Below, piece after piece: positions 18,632 to 27,101 of a stretch of DNA of 64,000 nt. The translations under genes and the position numbers were made by a program. Each line of letters begins with the position of its first letter. Position 1 is the stretch's first letter. The DNA is from Xanthomonas arboricola pv. guizotiae (GTDB lineage: Bacteria; Pseudomonadota; Gammaproteobacteria; Xanthomonadales; Xanthomonadaceae). The DNA is taken from positions 32,581 through 96,580 of the forward strand of contig NZ_MDSK01000017.1 in assembly GCF_002940205.1 (NCBI RefSeq), written 5' to 3'. The notes beneath the pieces are model-generated. The model had not been told where the DNA came from. It did not search any database and worked only from the letters and a program-made list of their open reading frames with translations.

Positions 18632-19828
18632 TCAACCAAGCGCGAGGGTGTTGAATTGCAGGATGGGCAGCAGGATCGACAGCACGATCACCGCCACCAC
18701 CCCGCCGAGCAGCACGATGATGGCCGGCTCCAGCAGGCTCATCGCCGCGGTGGTGAACGACGCGAACTCGCGCTCCAGATAATCGGCGGCGCGCTCCAGC
18801 ATCGGCGCCAGGCGCCCGCTGTTTTCGCCGCTGGAGGCCATGTACAGCAGCGTCGGTGGAAACACGCCGGCGCGCTTCATCGCCGCGGCCAGGCTGCCGC
18901 CCTCGCGGATCGCCGTGACCATGGTGTCGGTGGCCAGCCGCAAGGCGCGGTTGTCGACGGTGCGCGCGGCGATCATCAGGCCTTCCATCAACGGCAGCCC
19001 GCTGTTGACCATGATCGCCAGCGTGCGCGCCATGCGTGCAGCATGCAGGTCGCGAATCAGCCTGCCGAGCAAGGGCGCACGCAACACCGCGCGGTCGGCC
19101 ACCAGGCGCAGCTGCGGGCGCCTGAGCAGGCGCAGCGCTGCGACCACTGCAATGACCAGTGCAACCAACAGCGGAATGCCAGCATGCAGCAGGAAGTTCG
19201 ACACGCCGATCACCGCGCGCGTCAGCCATGGCAACGCGCGGCCCATCGAATCGAACTGGTCCACCACCTTGGGCACCACGAAGGTCATCAGCACGATGAC
19301 CACCGCACCGGCAGTCAGGGCCAACGCCGCCGGATACACCAACGCAGACTGCAGCTTGCTGCGCACCTGCGCCTGCCGCTCCAGCAGGTCGGCCAGGCGC
19401 TCCAGCACCTGCGGCAGCGCCCCGGCACTCTCGCCCGCGGCCACCATCGCGCGGTACAGCGGCGGAAACGCAGTGCCCTGGCGCGCCATCGCATCGGACA
19501 GGCGGAAGCCCTCGACCACCAGCCCGTGCGTCTGGCCGGTGACACGGCGCACGCCGCGCCGCTCGGATTGCGTGCCGATGGTGCGCAGCGCTTCTTCCAG
19601 CGGCGCGGTTTCCACCAGCGTGGCGAGTTGACGGGTGAACAGCACCAGATCCTTGCCACTGAAACGCGCCGGACGCACGCTGCTGGCCGCCACCGCCGCC
19701 TCCACGCGTACCGGCACCCACTGCCGCTGCTCCAGTTGCGCACGCGCAGCCTGTACCGTGTCCGCGCTGATCACGCCCTGACGGCTGTGCCCATGCAGGT
19801 CGAGCACGGTGTAGTCAAACCGCGGCAT
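18632..19828 (-). CDS. xcsF: Type II secretion inner-membrane protein F
   Basis: GspF, 398 residues, the polytopic platform protein related to PilC. Two repeated GspF domains are seen, with signatures LFTRQLATLVETAPLEEALR (about 64-83) and MARTLAIMVNSGLPLMEGLM (about 265-284), each followed by hydrophobic helices; the chain ends in a membrane segment (IIVLLGGVVAVIVLSILLPI). Two ATGs, 19828 and 19834, are in frame; both overlap the end of xcsE by 14-20 bases. It anchors the GspE motor to the inner membrane. Confidence 0.92.
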   Translation of the reverse strand: MPRFDYTVLDLHGHSRQGVISADTVQAARAQLEQRQWVPVRVEAAVAASSVRPARFSGKDLVLFTRQLATLVETAPLEEALRTIGTQSERRGVRRVTGQTHGLVVEGFRLSDAMARQGTAFPPLYRAMVAAGESAGALPQVLERLADLLERQAQVRSKLQSALVYPAALALTAGAVVIVLMTFVVPKVVDQFDSMGRALPWLTRAVIGVSNFLLHAGIPLLVALVIAVVAALRLLRRPQLRLVADRAVLRAPLLGRLIRDLHAARMARTLAIMVNSGLPLMEGLMIAARTVDNRALRLATDTMVTAIREGGSLAAAMKRAGVFPPTLLYMASSGENSGRLAPMLERAADYLEREFASFTTAAMSLLEPAIIVLLGGVVAVIVLSILLPILQFNTLALG

Positions 19829-21302
19829 GCGCATCGTCCTGCTGGCGGGTGACCCGCAGCGCTTCTTCCAGCGTGGTGAGGCCTTGCAGCACAGCGGCGC
19901 GCGCGGCATCGCCCAGGCGCGCTGCGCGTGCGAAGGCCGCTGCCGCCAGGGCATCCTCGTCGGCGTTGTCGCCGATCAGGCGGCGCATCGCATCGTCCAC
20001 CGCGATGGCTTCGTAAATGCCCACGCGCCCGGCATAACCGCTGTGGTGGCAGGCCGCGCAGCCCACGGCGGCGTAGATGCTTGCATCGTCGGGCGCCTGC
20101 AACATCTGCCGCGTGCTGGCATCCAGCAGGCGCGGTGCGCGGCACTGCGTGCACAGGCGACGGACCAGGCGCTGCGCCAGAATCAGCCGCAGGCTCGACG
20201 CGAGCAGGAACGGTTCGATGCCCATGTCGCGCAGCCGCGTGACTGCGCCCACCGCATCGTTGGTGTGCACGGTGGACAGCACCAGGTGGCCGGTGAGGCT
20301 GGCCTGCACGGCGATCTGCGCGGTCTCGGCGTCGCGGATTTCGCCGATCATGACCACGTCCGGATCCTGGCGCAGGATGGCGCGCAAGCCGGCCGCGAAG
20401 GTCATGCCGACACGTGCGTTGACCTGGGTCTGGCCGACGCCGTCGATGGCGTATTCCACCGGGTCCTCCACCGTGAGGATGTTGCGCGAGCCATCGTTGA
20501 GCAGGCTCAGCGCCGCATACAGGGTGGTGGTCTTGCCCGAGCCGGTCGGCCCGGTCACCAGCACGATGCCGTTGGGCACCTGCAGGGCGCGCTGCACGGT
20601 GTGCATCACCGCCGGTGGCATGCCCAACTGGGCCAGCGACAAGGTGCCCTGCTCCTTGTCCAGGATGCGCAGCACCACCCGCTCGCTGCTGCGCGTCGGC
20701 AGCGTGGACACGCGCACGTCCAGTGCCTTGGCGCCCATCACCAGCGACACGCGGCCATCCTGCGGGATGCGTTTTTCGGCGATATCCAGCCGCGCCATCA
20801 CCTTGACCCGCGACACCAGCAACGGCGCGATGCGTCCGGGCAAGGTGGCCGCCTCGCGCATCACCCCATCCACGCGCAGGCGTACGCGCAGCCGCGATTC
20901 GTAGGATTCCAGATGTACGTCCGAGGCGCCCAGGCGCGCGGCCTCGGCGATGATGCCGTTGATCAGGCGGATGATCGGCGCATCGTCCTGGCTGTCGAGC
21001 AGATCGGCGGTAGGGATGTCGTCGATCAACGAATCCAGGCTGCCGTGCAGGTCCAGCGCCTCGACCTGCACGCCCTGCTCCATGCCGGCATCGGCGTAGA
21101 TCTCCGACACATGCCGGTCGAACACCGACGGCGCCAGCGTGCGCACCTGCAACGGCATGCCCAGCGCACGCCGCAGCTCGATCAGCGCCTGCACGTCGCC
21201 GCCTTCGCGCAGGCCGATCTGCGCGGCGCTGTCGCTGCCCAGCAGCACCACGCCGTGGCGCTTGGCAAACGCGTAGGAAATGCTGGCGCGCGCGGTGTTC
21301 AT
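19815..21302 (-). CDS. xcsE: Type II secretion ATPase E
   Basis: GspE, 495 residues, the cytoplasmic hexameric ATPase that powers pseudopilus assembly. The N1/N2 domain precedes an ASP/GASDVHLESYESRLRVRLRV segment (about 125-144), Walker A GPTGSGKTTT (251-260), Asp box TVEDPVEYAIDGVGQTQVN, Walker B VVMIGEIRDAETAQIA and His box LVLSTVHTNDA. A zinc-binding tetracysteine motif is present: CTQC, then CAAC. The start at 21302 lies 4 bases after the xcsD stop. This is the clearest motor-protein signature of the cluster. Confidence 0.95.
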   Translation of the reverse strand: MNTARASISYAFAKRHGVVLLGSDSAAQIGLREGGDVQALIELRRALGMPLQVRTLAPSVFDRHVSEIYADAGMEQGVQVEALDLHGSLDSLIDDIPTADLLDSQDDAPIIRLINGIIAEAARLGASDVHLESYESRLRVRLRVDGVMREAATLPGRIAPLLVSRVKVMARLDIAEKRIPQDGRVSLVMGAKALDVRVSTLPTRSSERVVLRILDKEQGTLSLAQLGMPPAVMHTVQRALQVPNGIVLVTGPTGSGKTTTLYAALSLLNDGSRNILTVEDPVEYAIDGVGQTQVNARVGMTFAAGLRAILRQDPDVVMIGEIRDAETAQIAVQASLTGHLVLSTVHTNDAVGAVTRLRDMGIEPFLLASSLRLILAQRLVRRLCTQCRAPRLLDASTRQMLQAPDDASIYAAVGCAACHHSGYAGRVGIYEAIAVDDAMRRLIGDNADEDALAAAAFARAARLGDAARAAVLQGLTTLEEALRVTRQQDDAHAAV

Positions 21303-21306
21303 GGCA

Positions 21307-23388
21307 TCAGCGCTGCGCGGGACGCGCGCCGGCCGCAGGCGTTGTTGCCGGTGCGGGCACGGCCGACGATGGCGCGGCCGGCAGCTGCGGCGGCTGCGCG
21401 CGCAGGTAGTCGCGCACCAACGCATCGAGCGCGGCTTCCGGGTCGCCATCGGCCAACTGGCGATCGCGCAGATAGGTGTAGCGCGGCGCGGTCATGCGCT
21501 GCGCATCGGCCGCGTCGCGGATGATGGTCGGGCGGATGAACACCATCAGATTGGTCTTGTCGCGATTGCGCGACTTGTGCCGGAACAGCGCTCCCAGCCC
21601 AGGTACATCGCCCAGCAGCGGCACCTTCTCCACGGTCTGCCGGTCGTTCTGGTCGAGCAGGCCGCCGAGCGCGACGATGGCGCCGTTTTCCACCACCACG
21701 CGGGTTTCGATCTGGCGCTTGTTGAACACCAGCTCCGACGACTGCGCGCTGACCGGCCCGGCAATCGCCGAGACTTCCTGCTTGATCGCCAGGGTGATGC
21801 CGCCGGCGGTATTGATCTGCGGGCGCACTTCCAGCTCCACGCCCACGTCCTGGCGCTGGATGGTGCGGAACGGGTTGTCGTTGGCCGCGCCCAGCACTTC
21901 GCCGGTGGTGATCGGCACTTCCTGGCCGACCAGGATGCGCGCCTGCTCGTTGTCCAGGGTCATGATCGACGGGGTCGACAACAGGTTGGAGCCGGTGTCG
22001 CTCTTGACCGCATCGATGATCATGCCGAACACCGCATCGTTGCTTTGCCCGGCCAGCCCGATCAGGCCGCCGCTCAGGCCCAGCAGCGATTGCGCGGCCA
22101 CATTGCGCGCCTGTTCCAGCACCGAATCGTCGTCGCCGTTGTTGCTGCGCGTGCCGGCCGCTGCCGCGGCCAATGGCACGATGCCCGGCGAGGCGCCGCT
22201 GTACTGCGTGGCAATCAACGGCACCGTGCCATTGCGCCCGGCCAGCAGCAGCTGCACACCCAGGCGCTTGGCGGCGGTGTCGGAGATCTCCACCACGATC
22301 GCTTCGACCAGCACCTGCTCGCGATGTACGTCCAGCTGACGGATCACATCCATCAGGGCACGCTGGGTTTCCGGGTCGGCATTGATGATCAAGGCGTTGG
22401 AGCCGGGGTAGCGCACGATCACCGGGCGCTTGCCGGCAGCCGGTGTGATCACCTGCGTCTGCGCAGCGCCTGCAGCGGCGGCGGCCACATCCACCGCGTT
22501 GGAGCGCGCGTCCTGCCCGGGCTGTGCCTCGTTGCCCGGGGTCTGCCCGACCAGCTGCTGCAACACCGGCAACAACTGCTCGGCGCTGGCATGCTGCAGC
22601 CGCACCACGCTGACATCACCGCGACGTTCGGCGCGCCCGTCCAGATCCACCGCGGTGCGCACCACCCGCTGCACCAGCGCCGGGTCGCCGCGCACGATCA
22701 GCGAATTGCTGCTTTCCACCGGCAGCACCGACAGCACGTTGCTGCGCTCGCCCGCCTGCCCGAACAGCGAGGTCAGCGTGCGCGCCAGTTCCTGCGCCGA
22801 GCTATTGCGCAAGCTCACCGTGTCGATCGCTGCGTGGTCGGTGTCGATCTGCGCGACCAGGCCGCGCACGCGGCGCAGGTTGTCGGCGTAGTCGGCAATC
22901 AACAGGCTGTTGCCCTGCGGCATCGCCATGATCACGCCGCCGCGCCCGATCAAGGGCTTGAGGATCTCCGCGGCGCTGCGCGCATCCACGCGTTGCAGGG
23001 CGAACACCTGCGTGGCAAATCCCAGGTTGCCGTTGGCGGCGCTGGCCGGCTGCTGTGCAGCGGTATCGTCGGGAATGATGCGGTAGGTCGACGGCCCGCT
23101 GGACACCGCGATCAAGCCATTGGCGCGCAAGACCGCCAGCAGCATGCCGAGCAGATCCTGTTCCGACATCGCCTGCGCACGCGCCACGTTGACCGTGCCC
23201 TGCACGCGCGTGTCCACGATGAAGGTGATGCCGGTGGCGCGCGACACATCCTGGATGAAGGCGCGCAGGTCCACATCTTGTAAACGCACGGCAGGTGCAT
23301 CGGCGGCCTGCAGCGACAGCATCGGCACCACCGGCAGGGCGAGCAACAACGTGGCCGAAAGCAGCCATACTGGGCGGGCGGCAGTCAT
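21307..23388 (-). CDS. xcsD: Type II secretion secretin D
   Basis: Outer-membrane secretin GspD, 693 residues. A signal peptide (LLSATLLLALPVVPMLSLQA) precedes the N0-N3 periplasmic domains (RLQDVDLRAFIQDVSRATGI near 35; VLPVESSNSLIVRGDPALVQ) and the C-terminal secretin barrel (SNLLSTPSIMTLDNEQARIL, VPLLGDVPGLGALFRHKSRN, KTNLMVFIRPTIIRD). An alanine/proline-rich tail ends the protein. GspD being directly after GspC and before GspE is the order of the Xcs system; in the Xps system xpsD is last. It overlaps xcsC by 4 bases. Confidence 0.95.
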   Translation of the reverse strand: MTAARPVWLLSATLLLALPVVPMLSLQAADAPAVRLQDVDLRAFIQDVSRATGITFIVDTRVQGTVNVARAQAMSEQDLLGMLLAVLRANGLIAVSSGPSTYRIIPDDTAAQQPASAANGNLGFATQVFALQRVDARSAAEILKPLIGRGGVIMAMPQGNSLLIADYADNLRRVRGLVAQIDTDHAAIDTVSLRNSSAQELARTLTSLFGQAGERSNVLSVLPVESSNSLIVRGDPALVQRVVRTAVDLDGRAERRGDVSVVRLQHASAEQLLPVLQQLVGQTPGNEAQPGQDARSNAVDVAAAAAGAAQTQVITPAAGKRPVIVRYPGSNALIINADPETQRALMDVIRQLDVHREQVLVEAIVVEISDTAAKRLGVQLLLAGRNGTVPLIATQYSGASPGIVPLAAAAAGTRSNNGDDDSVLEQARNVAAQSLLGLSGGLIGLAGQSNDAVFGMIIDAVKSDTGSNLLSTPSIMTLDNEQARILVGQEVPITTGEVLGAANDNPFRTIQRQDVGVELEVRPQINTAGGITLAIKQEVSAIAGPVSAQSSELVFNKRQIETRVVVENGAIVALGGLLDQNDRQTVEKVPLLGDVPGLGALFRHKSRNRDKTNLMVFIRPTIIRDAADAQRMTAPRYTYLRDRQLADGDPEAALDALVRDYLRAQPPQLPAAPSSAVPAPATTPAAGARPAQR

Positions 23389-24209
23389 TGCGGGCGCTTC
23401 AAGGTCATGGTGTGGGTCTGGCCGTCGCGGCGGTAGGTCAGCGTGGCCGCCTGGCCATCGCGCAGTTCGTCCTGCAGCTCGCGCAGGTGTTCGGCATCGA
23501 GCGTGCGGCCATTGAGTTGGGTGAGCACATCGCCCGGCGCCAGGCCGGCCTGGCGCAGCAGCGCACCATCGCCGCGCGGCATCACGGTGAAGCCGCTGCC
23601 GTCTTCGCTTGCACGCAGACCGGCGGTGGTGAGCAGTTGTTGCGGGTCGACGGCCGCCGCCGTGGCCGTGCCGGCCGCGGTGCCGACATTCGAGGTCACC
23701 GCAGGTGCGCCGCCCACTGCTGCGGGCGCGGCCGTTGCCGTTGCCGGTGCCGGCGATGTGGCCGCCGCAGACGCGGTGGATTCCACCAAGGCCAGACGTC
23801 GCACGCCGCTACCGGTACGCAGCAGCACGTGATCGCTCGCGATCGCCTGCACCGTCACGCCAGCCACCACGCCATCGCCGATGCGATACGCCCCCTGCCT
23901 GCCGTCGCCGCTGCTCAGGAACGCGGCTGCTTGCGCGCCACCCGCGCGTACCCCATGCAACACGATGCCGTCGCTGCTGGCCTCCGCAACGCTGCGATAG
24001 AACACGTCGCGGCGCAGTGCCGGCAGCTGCGCCTGTGCAGGCGTGGCGACCTGGGCGGTGCCCAACGGCCCGATCGGGGCGATCACCAACCACATCACGC
24101 GCGCGCACTGCAACGCGAGCAAGGCCAGCAGCACGCAGGCCAGTGCGCTGCGGCCGCGCGCCGACATCAGGGGTTTCAAGGAGGGCAAAGCGCGCTGCAA
24201 AGCGGACAT
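23385..24209 (-). CDS. xcsC: Type II secretion protein C
   Basis: GspC, 274 residues, the inner-membrane protein that links the platform to the secretin. One N-terminal transmembrane helix (ALACVLLALLALQCARVMWL) precedes the homology region that binds GspD (YRSVAEASSDGIVLHGVRAG to GVVAGVTVQAIASDHVLLRT). An Ala/Thr/Pro linker follows, then a C-terminal PDZ domain (GLAPGDVLTQLNGRTLDAEH; ATLTYRRDGQTHTMTLKRP). The PDZ-containing form is common for substrate selection. It is the first gene of the operon, 158 bases after the upstream TonB-receptor gene. Confidence 0.92.
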   Translation of the reverse strand: MSALQRALPSLKPLMSARGRSALACVLLALLALQCARVMWLVIAPIGPLGTAQVATPAQAQLPALRRDVFYRSVAEASSDGIVLHGVRAGGAQAAAFLSSGDGRQGAYRIGDGVVAGVTVQAIASDHVLLRTGSGVRRLALVESTASAAATSPAPATATAAPAAVGGAPAVTSNVGTAAGTATAAAVDPQQLLTTAGLRASEDGSGFTVMPRGDGALLRQAGLAPGDVLTQLNGRTLDAEHLRELQDELRDGQAATLTYRRDGQTHTMTLKRPQ

Positions 24210-24250
24210 CCGTCTCAGGATTGCGGTCTGGTGACAGAATGCGGCAGCAA

Positions 24251-24298
24251 TGTGTCAGTTCGAAGAAAGTGATGACACAGGCCGACACACGGCGACAC
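24251..24298. promoter_or_regulatory. GTGTC/GACAC repeat array upstream of xcsC
   Basis: On the minus strand three GTGTC motifs lie in exact 10-base phase (plus-strand GACAC at 24274, 24284 and 24294). The first also forms an inverted repeat, TGTGTCA-N15-TGACACA (24251-24257 with 24273-24279). The array ends about 40 bases before the xcsC start, where a regulator of the operon would bind. No sigma70 core promoter is obvious. A similar set of GACAC repeats precedes the lipoprotein gene at 28580. Confidence 0.45.
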
Positions 24299-24312
24299 GG
24301 ACCCAGATGCAA

Positions 24313-24341
24313 ACGCCCGCCATGCGAGGCAGGGCGGGCGT
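24313..24341 (-). terminator. Stem-loop after the second TonB receptor gene
   Basis: ACGCCCGCC (24313-24321) pairs with GGCGGGCGT (24333-24341), a 9-base GC-rich stem 27 bases after the receptor stop on the minus strand. Only TTT follows, so it may be a weak terminator or an mRNA-stabilising end. Confidence 0.4.
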
Positions 24342-24367
24342 GTGCGATACCGGCAGCGGGCGTCGGA

Positions 24368-27022
24368 TCAGAAGCGCGCTGTCACACTCAGGTCATACGT
24401 CACGCCGGGCTGGTACTCGTACAGGTCCACCCGATTGCTGCCCAGGCTCTGATATTCCTGGTACTTGGTCTTGAGCAGGTTGCGTGCGGCGAAGTTCAAC
24501 GACAGCGTATTGCCCGACCATACCAGGCCCTTCTTGATCACCAGATCCAGCGAGGTGCCGGGTTTGTCGATGTAATCCGGTTGCCCCGGTCGACCACGCG
24601 CGGACACCCGCTCGCCGACATAGTTGGCGATCAAGGTGGCCTGGCTGTGGGTGCTCTCGCTTTCCACACCGATCTGCAGGTTGGCGATGTCATCGGATTG
24701 CCCCTGCAAGGCCGAGCCATCGCGGATGAACAAGGTCGCCTGCACCGGTGCGGTGAAGCCGAAGGGCTGCACGGTGTCGCCATCGCTGGCACTCACCTCC
24801 GACTTGGTGCGCGTGTAGTTGCCGGACACGAACACCCGCTTGTCGCCCCACCAGTCGGCCGCGATCGGCAGGTCCAGATATTTCTTGGCCTCCAGCTCGA
24901 TGCCGTACAAGGTGGCCTCGGGCGCATTGATGAAGCTCTGCACGATGCCGCCGCCGGGCGCATCGTTGACGATGGCTTCGATCGGCTTGTCGATGCTCTT
25001 GTAGAACGCGCCGACGGTGACATACTCGCCCGGCTCGAAGAACCACTCGTAGCGCCCATCCAGGTTGACCAGCTCGCTATCGACCAGGAACGGATTGCCG
25101 AAGAACTGGCGGTCGATGTCCGGGTCCAGGTACTGCTGCGGCGCCATCTCGCGGAACTGCGGGCGCGCGATGGTCTTGGATGCACCAAAGCGTAGCTGCT
25201 GGTTCTCGGCAAAGTTCCAGGTCACCGTGGCCGATGGCAGCGCGTAGCTGTTCTCCAGCGGTGCCACGCTGTCCTGGCGCACGCCAGTGAAGATGTCGTA
25301 CGGATGCACCGCCTGGGTGGCGTCTTCGTAACGCACACCGACGGTGGCGCGCAGGGTCGGCACGATCTCACCCTCGGCCTGCAGATACGCCGCCTTGACC
25401 TTCAGGGTCGCATCGTACGCGGCCGCACCGAAGCTGCCGGTGGTCTCGCGCAGGCGCAGCAGATCGTTGCTGAGGTTGTAATCGGAGATCAGGTAATCCA
25501 CGCGCTGGTACTGGTTGTAGAACGGCAGCGGGCCGTCCAGCGCCAGGAAGCGGAACTCCCGGCTCCACGCGCTGCGGTCGTTGTCCAGATAGGCCAGACC
25601 GCCCTTGACGGTGAAGTCGTGCTCGATCGGCAAACGCCAGGTCACATCCACCCCACCGCTGGCCACCTTGTCGTCGACCTTGCTGAAGCGGGTGTAGTTC
25701 TGCACGCGCGAGGCATCGTGCGCCCAGTAGCCATCCAGCAACTCGTAGCGAATGCCGGTTTCGTAGGGCACATCGCGGCTGGCATTGGCCACCGCTGCGC
25801 GCCATTCGATCTTGAGATCGTCGTACTCGCCGAACGCGTGCGTGCCGCGCAGCTGGTTGTTGATCAGCTGGCGCTCGTACCACTCGGTGTTGTCGTCGCG
25901 CACATCGAAACCGGCCAGCTCATCGCGGCCGGCACGGCTGCGCGCCACCTTCAAGGTGTCGTGCACGTACAGGGTGGTCCAGCCGATGCTGTGGCGGCCG
26001 TATTCCCAGCCCAGGCCCAGCATGCCGTTGCTGCGCACGTTGTTGCGGGTGGTGGCGAAGTCGTAGTTGGAATTGAACTCGACCGTATCGCCGACAAAGA
26101 TGCCGTCCTGCTGCTTGCCGGTGCGCGTGCGCCACTCGTTGTCGTAACTGGCCACCGCGATGATGCCCAGCCTGGCCTCGCCCACGTCCATGCTGTAACC
26201 GGCACTGCCGCCGACATTGACGTCCGGGGCGATGCTGTCCTTTTCCTGCAGCAGATACAGGTTGGCATCGTTCAAACTGCGGCCGATACGGCGGATGTCC
26301 TCGCGCGAGAAGCTGCCCAGATCCACGCGCCGGCCGCTCTGGATCGCATCGCGCAACGCGGCAGGCTGCTTGCGGGTGCCATCATCAAAGCCCCATTCGT
26401 CATCGCCGGAGCCGTAATAGGTCAGGCCTTTTTCGCCGGTGCTGACGCTGTTGACGCCGCCACCCACGGTCAGCGACAGGAACGGTTTGTCCGGCACCGC
26501 CATCGATTGCAGGTCGATCACGCCACCGCCAAATTCGCCCGGATAATCGGCCGAATAGGTTTTTTGCACGGTCACGCTGGCCAGCACGTCGCTGGGAAAC
26601 AGGTCCAGCGGCACCACGCGCTGCATCGGCTCGGGGCTGGGCAGCGGCGAACCGTTGAACAATGCCGACGAATAGCGCTCGCCCAGGCCGCGCACATACA
26701 CGTACTTGCCGCGCGACAGGCTCAGCCCGGTGACACGCGTCAGCGCCACCGCCGCGCTGCTGTCGCCGGTGCGCTCCATGTCCTCACGGGTGACGAACGA
26801 TGCCACCTCCGAGGTCTGCAGCATCGGTTCGGGAATGTACTCGCCGCGCACCACGACCTGGTCGAGTTGCTTGGGCGCACTGGTGGCGGTGCTGCTACTG
26901 CCGCTGGCAGAGCCGGCATCGGTGGTGGTCGACTGCGCCAGCGCAGCGCCGGAAAACAGGAAGGTGGAAATGGAAAGAGACAGGCCCGTCCGCGAGAGAC
27001 GGGCGACAGCGGAGGTTCGCAT
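24368..27022 (-). CDS. TonB-dependent receptor linked to the Xcs T2SS
   Basis: Outer-membrane receptor of 884 residues. Signal peptide (LSLSISTFLFSGAALAQ), a Ser/Thr-rich stretch, then a TonB box-like QLDQVVVRGEYIPEP. Plug motifs follow: RTGDSSAAVALTRVTGLSLS, KYVYVRGLGERYSSALFNGS and YSADYPGEFGGGVIDLQS. The barrel contains QLRFGASKTIARPQFREMAP and ends in the canonical aromatic residue (YDLSVTARF). The ATG at 27022 fits the signal peptide. The gene lies between a surface-lipoprotein gene and xcsC on the same strand, and orthologous receptor-plus-lipoprotein pairs near T2SS genes suggest a secreted lipoprotein that helps capture the receptor's ligand. The ligand is not deducible from the sequence. 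Confidence 0.9.
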   Translation of the reverse strand: MRTSAVARLSRTGLSLSISTFLFSGAALAQSTTTDAGSASGSSSTATSAPKQLDQVVVRGEYIPEPMLQTSEVASFVTREDMERTGDSSAAVALTRVTGLSLSRGKYVYVRGLGERYSSALFNGSPLPSPEPMQRVVPLDLFPSDVLASVTVQKTYSADYPGEFGGGVIDLQSMAVPDKPFLSLTVGGGVNSVSTGEKGLTYYGSGDDEWGFDDGTRKQPAALRDAIQSGRRVDLGSFSREDIRRIGRSLNDANLYLLQEKDSIAPDVNVGGSAGYSMDVGEARLGIIAVASYDNEWRTRTGKQQDGIFVGDTVEFNSNYDFATTRNNVRSNGMLGLGWEYGRHSIGWTTLYVHDTLKVARSRAGRDELAGFDVRDDNTEWYERQLINNQLRGTHAFGEYDDLKIEWRAAVANASRDVPYETGIRYELLDGYWAHDASRVQNYTRFSKVDDKVASGGVDVTWRLPIEHDFTVKGGLAYLDNDRSAWSREFRFLALDGPLPFYNQYQRVDYLISDYNLSNDLLRLRETTGSFGAAAYDATLKVKAAYLQAEGEIVPTLRATVGVRYEDATQAVHPYDIFTGVRQDSVAPLENSYALPSATVTWNFAENQQLRFGASKTIARPQFREMAPQQYLDPDIDRQFFGNPFLVDSELVNLDGRYEWFFEPGEYVTVGAFYKSIDKPIEAIVNDAPGGGIVQSFINAPEATLYGIELEAKKYLDLPIAADWWGDKRVFVSGNYTRTKSEVSASDGDTVQPFGFTAPVQATLFIRDGSALQGQSDDIANLQIGVESESTHSQATLIANYVGERVSARGRPGQPDYIDKPGTSLDLVIKKGLVWSGNTLSLNFAARNLLKTKYQEYQSLGSNRVDLYEYQPGVTYDLSVTARF

Positions 27023-27058
27023 CGTGGGAGCCCTGGCAACTGAAGAATGAAGCTGGAC

Positions 27059-27095
27059 GCATCGCAAGGCAGCCGCGTTGGCTGCCTTGCGATGC
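27059..27095 (-). repeat. 16-base perfect stem-loop between lipoprotein and receptor genes
   Basis: GCATCGCAAGGCAGCC (27059-27074) and its exact complement (27080-27095) enclose a 5-base loop. It begins 6 bases after the lipoprotein stop on the minus strand and has no T-run. It resembles an mRNA-protecting or attenuating element that sets the ratio of lipoprotein to receptor. Factor-dependent termination is the alternative. Confidence 0.6.
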
Positions 27096-27101
27096 TGTGC
27101 C

